This document shows positions 51,165 through 59,879 of a DNA stretch of 64,000 nt, one piece after another. The DNA is from Leptospira congkakensis (lineage in GTDB: Bacteria > Spirochaetota > Leptospiria > Leptospirales > Leptospiraceae): assembly GCF_004770265.1 (NCBI RefSeq), contig NZ_RQGQ01000004.1:620001-684000 (forward strand). The letters are read 5' to 3'. Below the pieces are notes generated by a model. That model saw only the letters and a list, made by a program, of their open reading frames with translations, was not told where the DNA came from and ran no database searches. Each line of letters starts with the position of its first letter. The first letter of the stretch is position 1. The translations under genes were made by a program, and so were the position numbers.

Positions 51165-53333
51165 TTATTTTGTAGTTCTTGTGAAAACTCCATCCCAACC
51201 TTCTGCAGGAGGATTTTTGAACAATGCTTGGCATCTTTTGATAAGAAGATGACTTGCGACATCTTTATATCCGTAAATTTTTGATACATTTTCAAAACAA
51301 CTAATAGCCTTTTCCCATTCTCTATTAGAATAAAATCGAAATCCTTCTTCATATTTTTGTTCTGCTTCTAAAACTTCTGGTCTGAGTTCTGAAACATAAG
51401 AAACCAAACTATAAATTTTGACAGGAGCTTCTTTTCCTTTCACACGAATCCAATCTAAAAATCGAAAATGAAATTCATCTTTACAAACTGATTCAATACT
51501 TTCAGAGACAAGGATGGAGGTTCCATAATCTTTTGCAGCAGCTTCCAAACGTGCTGCCAAATTGACTGTATCCCCCATCATCGTATAAGATGCCAAACTA
51601 TCTGTTCCCATAAATCCAACCTTAGCTGGTCCACAGTTTAGTCCGATACGAAAAATCATTTCTCGAGCCGTTTTAGTATAATCCATTTTTTCATTCCAGA
51701 CCGATCGTAATACTTCAAGTTCGTTTACCATCTCGAGAGCCGTTTTACAAGCAAGCCTTGGATGTTCTTTGTTTTGAATGGGAGCTCCAAAAATTCCGAC
51801 AATAGCATCTCCAATGTATTTATCCAAAGTTCCAGAGTTTACTTTTAAAATTTTAGTCATGGCAGAAAGGTATTCATTCAGCAACCTTGCTAAATCGCTG
51901 GCACTGAGTTCTTCACTGATACTAGAAAATCCAGCAACATCAGAAAAAAAGGCAGTGATTTCCCATTCCCCTCCCTTTTTCAGAGATTCCATATTTTCGA
52001 GAGCTTCACTCACAACACCCGGATCCACTAAATTTCGTAAAACATTGTTAAACTTTCTTTTTTCTTTTCCTTCTGTATAGGTTAGATAAGCAAATCCCAT
52101 CAAATAGGAAAGAGGAAAGGCAATGATAAAAGGAGAACTAGCCAAAACTAAATCCATTCGATATAAAAAATAGAATAAACCAACAAACATAGATATGGCG
52201 AGGATTGGATAAATGTTTCTTAAAAAATGCCATTGGTTGACAAAAAGAATCAAAACACCTATCAATAGTATAAACAAAGTAAAACCAATTCCCCAAATTT
52301 CAGGGAGTTCTTTCAACATATGCCCTTCGATTAAGTTCGAAGCAAATACCGCCTGTCCAATCACACCAGGAAAAAGTCCGTAGGGAGTGACCACATCATC
52401 ATGAGTAGAAGCTGCAGAGGTTCCAATCAAAACGATTTTGTCTTCAAAAAGTGTTGGGGGAACTAAAAGTTTTTCTGGGTCGTCCACTTCGCTAGAATTC
52501 AATTGATTTAAAGATTCTATAATTCCAGCAGCAGAGTAACGAGGGATGTTTCTAATTTCTTCTTCGGTATAAAAATAGGCACGAACAAGGCCATCTTTTC
52601 CTAAGGGAACTTCCCTTTTGATTCCATCTTTCTGGATTGTAAAAACTCCATTTTCCCATTCTGTTTCGTATGGTTTCCCAGAAACAAATGCCTGCAAGGC
52701 GAGCGTTGGGAAATGGTTATTTTTCCAACGAATGAAAGGAGTAAACCTTCGAAGGATTCCATCACTATCAGGAATCACATTCACCACATGTAACATTGGG
52801 GCGGTAATTCCAACTTCACCAATTGGAAACGATGCATTTTCATAACTCGGAAATGGAGAATTTTCCGGTAAGGGAACATTGAATCTTTCAGAGAGAATCT
52901 CGTCTCCCTTTCTCGGAATCACAATCCCTCCATCTCGAAAATTAGCGGCATGGGAAATCTCGCCTAAACTTAAGTTTGCGGCAACCAATGCTTCATCATA
53001 GTCTGATCTTTCCGTAAACATAATGTCAATGATGGTGATTTTCGGCGGAGTGATGAGTTTGGTATAACCAATGATTGTTGGATATATATTTCTTTTCCAA
53101 GGCCACTGCCCCAGTTCAGGATGATCGGCATACTTTGCAATACTTTGTTCATCAATATCAATGATAACAATGTCTTTTGTAAACTTATGATGAGATGGAA
53201 GTAAATGAAATAAAGAATCCGATAATTTTCGATTTAAAGTATTAGAAAAACCGAATAAAGAAATAAGCCCAAGAATGGTTCCCGGAACTAGAACCATTAG
53301 AAAAAAGGGGAATAGATATTTTTTTTGTTTCAT
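51165..53333 (-). CDS. CHASE2-domain adenylate/guanylate cyclase
   Basis: 722 residues. An N-terminal membrane helix (about 7-28) is followed by a CHASE2 extracytoplasmic sensor (about 35-345; VIIDIDEQSIAKYADHPELG, ITIIDIMFTERSDYDEAL, IVLIGTSAASTHDDVVTPYG). Three close transmembrane helices span about 350-425. The class III cyclase domain (about 455-640) has TAFFSDVAGFSSISEEL and LDKYIGDAIVGIFGAP for the two metal aspartates, and MGDTVNLAARLEAAAKDYG. A TPR-like tail closes it. It would make cAMP or cGMP on an external signal. Its start overlaps the M48 gene by four bases. Confidence 0.92.
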   Translation of the reverse strand: MKQKKYLFPFFLMVLVPGTILGLISLFGFSNTLNRKLSDSLFHLLPSHHKFTKDIVIIDIDEQSIAKYADHPELGQWPWKRNIYPTIIGYTKLITPPKITIIDIMFTERSDYDEALVAANLSLGEISHAANFRDGGIVIPRKGDEILSERFNVPLPENSPFPSYENASFPIGEVGITAPMLHVVNVIPDSDGILRRFTPFIRWKNNHFPTLALQAFVSGKPYETEWENGVFTIQKDGIKREVPLGKDGLVRAYFYTEEEIRNIPRYSAAGIIESLNQLNSSEVDDPEKLLVPPTLFEDKIVLIGTSAASTHDDVVTPYGLFPGVIGQAVFASNLIEGHMLKELPEIWGIGFTLFILLIGVLILFVNQWHFLRNIYPILAISMFVGLFYFLYRMDLVLASSPFIIAFPLSYLMGFAYLTYTEGKEKRKFNNVLRNLVDPGVVSEALENMESLKKGGEWEITAFFSDVAGFSSISEELSASDLARLLNEYLSAMTKILKVNSGTLDKYIGDAIVGIFGAPIQNKEHPRLACKTALEMVNELEVLRSVWNEKMDYTKTAREMIFRIGLNCGPAKVGFMGTDSLASYTMMGDTVNLAARLEAAAKDYGTSILVSESIESVCKDEFHFRFLDWIRVKGKEAPVKIYSLVSYVSELRPEVLEAEQKYEEGFRFYSNREWEKAISCFENVSKIYGYKDVASHLLIKRCQALFKNPPAEGWDGVFTRTTK

Positions 53334-54556
53334 GGTTTAAGTTTAGATTTGAATTCGCTCCAACGGTCTTTAACAAAAGGCGTATTTTCTGCGGATGATG
53401 TTGATTCGAAATACACTAATTTGGCGATGCGAATGGTTGTATCAGGATGTGTTTTTTTTAAAGATTCAGTGCCTTCTGATTTTGAAATTGTGTTTAAAAA
53501 ACTGGAAAGTCCAATGGGCGAATATCCCACTTGGCTCGTTAGACCAACAGCGGCTTCATCCGCTTCCAATTCCAATTTCATATCTCTTCCTGTTTCAAAA
53601 AGTTGTTTTTCCATTTCATCTAGTAGAGTGGAAGTAGCCGCATTCACTACTTCTCCACCTGGCGGCGACAATAGCCCGGACAGAATGTCCAAAAATAAAT
53701 TTGATTGTTTGAACTCTCCATTATGAAACAAAACAATATGCCCCATTTCATGACCAATCACTCCTGCAAGTTCTGACTCCGTTTGGATTTTTTTTAATGT
53801 TCCCGTTGTTAAAAATACAAAACCACCGGGGCAAGCGAAGGCGTTAACCTCTGGAGATTCAATCACACCAACACGAAAACTTAAATCTTTTCGGGAAGAT
53901 ACAGAAGCCAAACGAGAAGTTATAGTGTTTAAATAACCGGTCAGTTCAGCGTCTTTCACTAATGGGTATTTTTTTAACAAACGAGCCGCGAGCGATCGGC
54001 CTACTTTTACTTCTGCTTTGGTTTCTCGAAGAACCTCTAAATTTTCATTCGAATACGCGACTTCCTTAATATTTAAACTTTCATCTTTGGAAGAAGTTTT
54101 CACCGTTTGAGTTTCTGCACTTACAAAAGAAACAGACTCCATCCAACGTAAAGATTCAAAATCGTAAAGATCTCCCTCTCCTCGAACTCTCATCTTTTGC
54201 GTTTCCGAAAGGCCTCGAGCCGCTGCCGTTTTTGTAAAGTCAGAGGCTCTTTGTCTTGCGACCACTGCCTCAGAAGAATTGGAAGTTACACCTAATTTGA
54301 TTTGGTTTCCCGGCGGAAGAGGTGAAACAAACAGTTTGGACACCCAACCCGATCGATTCTCAGCTCTTACCTGAACAAAAAGTCCTTGTTCACTGACAGG
54401 TGATAGAACGTCTCCCAGTTGCAATGGATACCCATCGGCACTGAGTTTTGGTTGGGAAAGTAGTTTCGCCTTTGTGCTTTGTACGTATACATTGCCCTTG
54501 GCTATCAGTGTTTGTGCTAATAAAAGAAACAAAAAGGTGTGAGATAGTGCTCTCAT
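53330..54556 (-). CDS. M48 family metalloprotease with N-terminal SH3-like domain
   Basis: 408 residues from ATG 54556, giving signal peptide MRALSHTFLFLLLAQTLIAK. An SH3b-like domain covers about 22-90 (NVYVQSTKAKLLSQPKLSAD, ENRSGWVSKLF). The peptidase core (about 195-400) has VIGHEMGHIVLFH with the HExxH zinc motif, VNAFACPGGFVFLTTG upstream, and ELEADEAAVGL supplying the third ligand. It is a BepA/LoiP-like periplasmic quality-control protease. Its stop overlaps the start of the cyclase gene (ATGA). Confidence 0.88.
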   Translation of the reverse strand: MRALSHTFLFLLLAQTLIAKGNVYVQSTKAKLLSQPKLSADGYPLQLGDVLSPVSEQGLFVQVRAENRSGWVSKLFVSPLPPGNQIKLGVTSNSSEAVVARQRASDFTKTAAARGLSETQKMRVRGEGDLYDFESLRWMESVSFVSAETQTVKTSSKDESLNIKEVAYSNENLEVLRETKAEVKVGRSLAARLLKKYPLVKDAELTGYLNTITSRLASVSSRKDLSFRVGVIESPEVNAFACPGGFVFLTTGTLKKIQTESELAGVIGHEMGHIVLFHNGEFKQSNLFLDILSGLLSPPGGEVVNAATSTLLDEMEKQLFETGRDMKLELEADEAAVGLTSQVGYSPIGLSSFLNTISKSEGTESLKKTHPDTTIRIAKLVYFESTSSAENTPFVKDRWSEFKSKLKP

Positions 54557-54655
54557 GCAATAAATTATGTTTTCCACTCACAACTTGAATACTCTTTTTT
54601 TATATAAAGACTTTAGAATTGACATTTCCTTTCGCATTCTTGAAATGAACGCGTG

Positions 54656-56221
54656 ATGCATCACCTTCTTCTAATATTTGTTTTATGTTTCTTTACCTTT
54701 ACCAGCTGTAAAAAAGAAAAAGATGAAAGTAATTCACTCTCTGCATTGGTGACTCGTTTTCTTGTCAGAAATCTATTCAATTCTAATATCAATTCGGAAC
54801 TCCCTTCCAATCTAAGTGTTGCGGTTCCTCGTTCCATTCGCAAACCTTCTTCGGGTCTTGGATCCTCCTTCGGTAAATCCTTTCAAAAAGAATCCAAAAC
54901 CAAAAAAAGCCATTCGGTTTCCAAAGGAATTGCCCAGGACACATTTGATTATGGGTTCACAGGACAAGCTTTCCTAACAGAAGGAACTTCCATTGTTTCT
55001 GAAATTCTTCGAGATTCTAAAAGAGATTTAGTTCTCATCAGCGGTGCTTATGGAATTGCTAAAGCAAGTCCAGGTGTTTGTATTCCCGGTGGAAACTCGA
55101 CAGTTCGAATCACACAATCTATGGAGGACGAGTTTCTTCAAGGAATAGAACGACTAGGACTCAGTGCAAATGAAGCGAGAGGAGAACTTGTTAGCTTACA
55201 AAATGAAGGAATCTTGCCCACTATTGGACAATCTGTACCAACCCCAGCCATGGTGTACAAAACACTTTCTAATAACGAATATGACGCAGAAATTTCCTAT
55301 TCGTTTGCAGAATCCATAGGAACTCCTCAACCCTGCCCCGCTAATAACAAATTTCAAAAAAGTTTAAAATTTAAAACGGATAAATCAAAAATTTTCAGCT
55401 CCATCACTCGTTCCTTAAAGGTGTTTGGGATCTCTCTTAGTGTAGAAGCATCTATCACTTACATCACCCAAGCAGGTAAAAAAGACAAAGCCATTCTCAA
55501 TATCAAACAAGTCACAACGGCTTCTGGCAGCACAGACAAATCCACAACAAGGTTTACCTTTGAAGAATGTGATAATGATACAAATGCCAACACAAACAAT
55601 TGTGTAACTCTAAGTTATAGTAATGTTTACGATAGTTCTGGCGATAAGGTGACAACCTCAGTCAAAGGAAAAACCAATGATTTTGGTGGATATGTAACCA
55701 CAGAATACATAGACAACAACATAGGATACGAATATTACTTAGAAGAAACCTATGATGAAAATGGAGACACTGGATATTTTGCAGTAGATTATTATGATTT
55801 GAATGATAACTCGAATGATGAATACGAGGAACTCGGTTACTTTGATTATGATATCTATGGCGAGTTTTATGAAACAGGAGCCAATGCCTACAAATTCGAA
55901 TGGGATGTATTCGTAGATTTTACGACTTCGCCTTTACCTTCTGGTGGTGGTGGGATTGGAGTTGCCATCGGATTTACTGAATACGATGCTTATGTGATTA
56001 TGCCAGCTGGAGTGGATCCAAATGATTTTCCTGACGAATATATCGGATGGGGGGAGTTTTTTAATAATGTCAATAGTGGTGGCCCTGTATATTACGTAGA
56101 TTTTTACGGAGATGCAGACCAAGTAGCCACATCTGTTATTTGGCGTTATACAATCAATGCTAGCGGCAATGAAGTCTACATACTAATACCATCTGGAACC
56201 AATACCATTTACCAACTTTAA
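54656..56221 (+). CDS. large lipoprotein of unknown function with acidic Tyr/Asp-rich C-terminal half
   Basis: 521 residues from ATG 54656 (a GTG stands one codon earlier). Signal peptide MHHLLLIFVLCFFTFTSC with lipobox F-T-S-C. Residues about 60-230 contain helical segments. Residues about 240-330 are Thr/Ser-rich strands. Residues about 340-430 are dominated by D, E, Y, N and G (YFAVDYYDLNDNSNDEYEEL), reminiscent of calcium-binding or adhesive surface proteins. A final beta-rich part follows. I do not recognise the family. It lies 18 bases before a FadL-like porin gene and is probably co-expressed with it. Confidence 0.65.
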   Translation: MHHLLLIFVLCFFTFTSCKKEKDESNSLSALVTRFLVRNLFNSNINSELPSNLSVAVPRSIRKPSSGLGSSFGKSFQKESKTKKSHSVSKGIAQDTFDYGFTGQAFLTEGTSIVSEILRDSKRDLVLISGAYGIAKASPGVCIPGGNSTVRITQSMEDEFLQGIERLGLSANEARGELVSLQNEGILPTIGQSVPTPAMVYKTLSNNEYDAEISYSFAESIGTPQPCPANNKFQKSLKFKTDKSKIFSSITRSLKVFGISLSVEASITYITQAGKKDKAILNIKQVTTASGSTDKSTTRFTFEECDNDTNANTNNCVTLSYSNVYDSSGDKVTTSVKGKTNDFGGYVTTEYIDNNIGYEYYLEETYDENGDTGYFAVDYYDLNDNSNDEYEELGYFDYDIYGEFYETGANAYKFEWDVFVDFTTSPLPSGGGGIGVAIGFTEYDAYVIMPAGVDPNDFPDEYIGWGEFFNNVNSGGPVYYVDFYGDADQVATSVIWRYTINASGNEVYILIPSGTNTIYQL

Positions 56222-56239
56222 TCATAATAAAAATACCAA

Positions 56240-57688
56240 ATGAAAACATACAAAATACTACTTACCTCATTACTCCTGACTCCAAGTTTCCTTTTTTCTT
56301 CGGAACCTTTTCATAACATCCAAGGATTTTATGGAGAAAGAGCCGCAGGTCTCGGTGGTGCCTTTACCGCCATCGCCGATGACCCGTCAGGTGCTTATTA
56401 CAATCCGGCAGGTCTTGGTTTTACTTATAATGATGGAATTTCTATTTCTGCGAGCAATTTCAAAGATATTAAGCGAAGTTATATCAATATTGATACACCA
56501 GGCCAAGTGTATAACCAAACCCACCAAGGTTTTGACCCAAACTTCATTGGATTGTTAAAGAATTTTGATCGTTGGAAATTTGCGTTTTCCATTGTCAATA
56601 CTTACAATTATTCTTACAATCGAGTGGACCAAGTCAACTACCCACTGGTTTCTCCTTCGATCAATTCCACAAGAAACTATACAAAAGAAAGATACAACCA
56701 ACTGCTAGTCGGTCCGAGTGCTGCATATCTTCTTTCCGATAAACTTTCCGTAGGTGCAACACTTTACTATATAAATGATACAAAAGAAGTATCAAGGACT
56801 CAGTTCCAACAATTTTCAGATCTTAGTTATGTAATGCGTTCCTATGTGGACAACCGTAGAACATCTGGGATTATGCCAGTGATCGGAATCCAATACCAAC
56901 CCATCCAAAAAGTATCTCTTGGAATGAGTTACCGTCGAACCTTCGTTACTGGAGGGAGCAGGTTGTACAATGAAGTATATGCTGATTCTACTAGAAGGCC
57001 AGGATCCTCAGCCATTGATTTTATTGAAGGAACAGGCGATGGGGCTTCCTCCATCGAAGCGGGAGTCCTCACACAAAAACCAAAACTCACAACCTCAATC
57101 CCACAAACCTCAGAATTACGATTGGGAATCGCTTTTTTTCCTACCTCACGTTTTCTCGCATCTTTTGACATGATCCATACGACTGGATACAAATCCAGAA
57201 AGAACCAGGATGAAATTAGCACCTTTGGTAGAAGGGTAACTTATACCATCAACGATACAGAAATCCGTGAACTGACAAGAGTATCAACTACCAACTTTGC
57301 GGCGGGTATGGAATATTATTTAGCAGACACATTCTCCGTGTTAGCTGGTATTTACACAAATGAACCGAATACAAAACCAATTTCCTGGACAGAGTCTGCT
57401 GTTGATTTGTACTTACAAAATGCACATGGAAATCAAGTGCAGGTAAATTCTGGTGACAACAGTTTGATTTACAAAGCTGCCAGATCGGGAACCAATCCCA
57501 GAAACGAATACTCGCGAAACAAAGGACTTAGTTTAGGATTTTCCTGGGTGACTTCCAAATCTTCTGTTTCTGTTACGTATATCCGTGAACTCGGATATGG
57601 AAATTCTAGGATCGATCCAAACTCTCTTTCTCAATCCTTTGAATACAGTGCCCATTCCGTTTACATCATGGTGAGTTCCAGAAACTAA
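56240..57688 (+). CDS. FadL/TodX (OmpP1) family outer-membrane transport protein
   Basis: 482 residues. Signal peptide MKTYKILLTSLLLTPSFLFS. The mature start carries the family signature YGERAAGLGGAFTAIADDPS followed by GAYYNPAGL. The rest alternates amphipathic strands (LSVGATLYYINDTKEV, KVSLGMSYRRTFV, LRLGIAFFPTSRFLASFDMI) and ends with a C-terminal VYIMVSSRN. FadL-type barrels import long-chain fatty acids or aromatic hydrocarbons across the outer membrane. The upstream lipoprotein may be a partner. Confidence 0.88.
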   Translation: MKTYKILLTSLLLTPSFLFSSEPFHNIQGFYGERAAGLGGAFTAIADDPSGAYYNPAGLGFTYNDGISISASNFKDIKRSYINIDTPGQVYNQTHQGFDPNFIGLLKNFDRWKFAFSIVNTYNYSYNRVDQVNYPLVSPSINSTRNYTKERYNQLLVGPSAAYLLSDKLSVGATLYYINDTKEVSRTQFQQFSDLSYVMRSYVDNRRTSGIMPVIGIQYQPIQKVSLGMSYRRTFVTGGSRLYNEVYADSTRRPGSSAIDFIEGTGDGASSIEAGVLTQKPKLTTSIPQTSELRLGIAFFPTSRFLASFDMIHTTGYKSRKNQDEISTFGRRVTYTINDTEIRELTRVSTTNFAAGMEYYLADTFSVLAGIYTNEPNTKPISWTESAVDLYLQNAHGNQVQVNSGDNSLIYKAARSGTNPRNEYSRNKGLSLGFSWVTSKSSVSVTYIRELGYGNSRIDPNSLSQSFEYSAHSVYIMVSSRN

Positions 57689-57701
57689 CCATGATAGTAG
57701 T

Positions 57702-57733
57702 ATTTTACTTTGAACTTTGATTCGAAGTAAAAT
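57702..57733. terminator. hairpin between convergent genes
   Basis: ATTTTACTTTGAA (57702-57714) pairs with TTCGAAGTAAAAT (57721-57733), one G-T wobble, loop CTTTGA. It is placed between the porin gene and the patatin gene, overlapping the latter's end. Confidence 0.55.
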
Positions 57734-58604
57734 GCTCTTTAGCATCTTCGTAACCATGCCGAAGAAGGATTTCCGCTTGTTCCTTTTTAAAATTAAGAAT
57801 GCTCACGAGACCTAACATTCGTTTGGGAGCAATGACAGAAACCTTTGCATTTTTAAATTGTGTGCGTAGTCCCAGTAAAAAATTTTCAATTGGTGTGAGG
57901 CCTTGCATCACAGCCTTTCGGTATTCAAATCCTTGTTCGACACTTCTGTAAGAACCTAGTAAATACAATTCAAATAACCTTTCTAAGGCTTCGTCTTTAG
58001 TTTCTGGTGTCTCCATCATTTGCACTCCTCCCACAGGAGAAAGAAGAACCACAACAATTTCAGAAGCTTCATGCGTAAGCGCAGGTAAGATGGGAGTATT
58101 GGCCATCACTCCTCCATCCCAATACGGTTCCCCATCAATCATTTGCCAAGGAAAGATCATAGGAATGGCAGACGACGCTAAAATATGTTCGATTCTCAAA
58201 CCAGGATTTTCAAAAAACTTTAATTCAGAAGTGAGGATATTCACCGCTGAAATGATGACTTTGGTTTTGGATTCATTGAGAGCTGTAAAATCCATATGTT
58301 CATGGATGAACTTTTTTAAAGGGTAAGTCTCAACAAGGGGATAGTATTTTCTTCGAAATAAACCCTTTAACATATTCCAGACCGAATAACGCATAATATT
58401 TTTTTGATTTAATTTCAGCCATAATTCAGAGAGGCGGCTGGAATTCATTCCTGAACCAATGGCACAAGCATTGATAGCACCAACCGATGTCCCACAAATG
58501 ATATCTGGTTTCCAATGGATCTCTTCCAAATACTTTAGAACACCTGCTTGGTAGGCACCTCTCGCTCCACCACCTGACAATACCAAGGCTCTTTTTTTAG
58601 CCAT
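57705..58604 (-). CDS. patatin-like phospholipase
   Basis: 299 residues. The oxyanion loop SGGGARGAYQAGVLKYL, the nucleophile elbow GTSVG (G-x-S-x-G) and the catalytic Asp in YWDGGVMANTP complete the Ser-Asp dyad. No signal peptide is seen, so it is cytoplasmic or secreted by another route. Patatins release fatty acids from membrane lipids. Its start directly abuts the stop of the NlpC/P60 gene upstream (58605), so both are in one operon with the larger patatin at 59880. Confidence 0.9.
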   Translation of the reverse strand: MAKKRALVLSGGGARGAYQAGVLKYLEEIHWKPDIICGTSVGAINACAIGSGMNSSRLSELWLKLNQKNIMRYSVWNMLKGLFRRKYYPLVETYPLKKFIHEHMDFTALNESKTKVIISAVNILTSELKFFENPGLRIEHILASSAIPMIFPWQMIDGEPYWDGGVMANTPILPALTHEASEIVVVLLSPVGGVQMMETPETKDEALERLFELYLLGSYRSVEQGFEYRKAVMQGLTPIENFLLGLRTQFKNAKVSVIAPKRMLGLVSILNFKKEQAEILLRHGYEDAKEHFTSNQSSK

Positions 58605-59855
58605 CTATTTAGCTCCTGTAAAAACGTCTCGACCTGTGATATATCTTTCCTTCCACCACTTTTCGTTTAAGGATTGGATGACCACACCACGACTCGTAGA
58701 TGCATGGATAAAATTTCCATTTTCTAATACCATTCCGACATGAGTGATTTTACTTGTGTTTGGTGATGCAGAGAAAAATACTAAATTTCCAATTTGTTGT
58801 TTGTCGCGTGAAACTGACTTACCGATTTGAGCTTGGTCTCTGGCGGATCTGGGAATTGACTTTTCATTCATTCCAATTTTTGAATCGGTTAATATCGATT
58901 TGGTAAGTCCAGAACAATCCACTCCTCTTTTGGAATACCCACCGTACAAATAAGGAGTTCCGATCCAATTTCGACCGATAGGATCCACTAACTTACGTTT
59001 ATCCTTTTCATTGTTAGTTGTTTGGACAGTTGGGGTATTTTGTTCTTCTAAAAATAGAATGTTTGGATCAAGTCTTGGACGTTCTTTCGTGACCCACTCT
59101 CCTTGTTCATTCCAAACAATTTCTGTGCGTCTTTCTGATTTTTGAAAATGATCTTTGGAAGAATTTGCACTGAGAACTTGGATGGTATCGGTTTTTACAA
59201 TTTCCCAATCCTTAGGTTCTATATTTTGTCCTTCCTTCTGAAACCAATCATTTAGAAATTTTGTTTTTTTCTCATCGCTGAGTGTTTGGATTTGTTTGGG
59301 AAGGACGGACTCCAAACTTTTGATGGTGAGGTTTGTATTTTCTCGTTTTTTACGAGACAAAACCACCAAACGACCAGCCACAAAAACAGATGCCCCACTC
59401 CATTGTTTGGCTCTCGCGGCGCGTAGAATTTCAAGAACAGTTTCTTCGGGAAGTTTGGATATAGTAGTTTCTTTAAAAAATTTTCCAAGATAAGGGATGT
59501 CTTTTTTGTTAGGTTTCGTTGTGATAAAATAAGGAATCAACTCTTCTGTTTCTTCCCATGTGTATCCATAGTCTTTTAAGATAACAAACCTTTCGACCCC
59601 TTCGGCAAATTCAGGAGCGGGCATAGATTCAAAAGCTGCCCAAACCCGTAATGATTGGACAATTTCTTTTACGGAAGGATCGTTTGCTCGGTTCCCCAAT
59701 CGTTTTCTAATTTCATTACGGATGAGTAAGGTCTCTTGTTTATTATAAACAGATGCAACTAACGAATCTAAGTTTTGAGAGGAAAGTGAACTTATCCCGA
59801 AAAAAAGAAAAATAAACCCAACCAAAATCACACGATAATTTGAAATCACAAACAT
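58605..59855 (-). CDS. NlpC/P60 family cell-wall hydrolase
   Basis: 416 residues with an N-terminal signal segment (VILVGFIFLFFGISSLSS). The first about 270 residues are helical and of unknown fold. The C-terminal domain (about 290-410) is NlpC/P60: IGTPYLYGGYSKRGVDCSGL with the catalytic Cys, ITHVGMVLENGNFIHAST with the catalytic His and a second polar residue. It should cleave peptidoglycan stem peptides in the periplasm. It lies between two patatin genes; 24 bases separate it from the upstream one. Confidence 0.88.
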   Translation of the reverse strand: MFVISNYRVILVGFIFLFFGISSLSSQNLDSLVASVYNKQETLLIRNEIRKRLGNRANDPSVKEIVQSLRVWAAFESMPAPEFAEGVERFVILKDYGYTWEETEELIPYFITTKPNKKDIPYLGKFFKETTISKLPEETVLEILRAARAKQWSGASVFVAGRLVVLSRKKRENTNLTIKSLESVLPKQIQTLSDEKKTKFLNDWFQKEGQNIEPKDWEIVKTDTIQVLSANSSKDHFQKSERRTEIVWNEQGEWVTKERPRLDPNILFLEEQNTPTVQTTNNEKDKRKLVDPIGRNWIGTPYLYGGYSKRGVDCSGLTKSILTDSKIGMNEKSIPRSARDQAQIGKSVSRDKQQIGNLVFFSASPNTSKITHVGMVLENGNFIHASTSRGVVIQSLNEKWWKERYITGRDVFTGAK

Positions 59856-59879
59856 ACTTTGTATGATAAGGTTTAGAAT

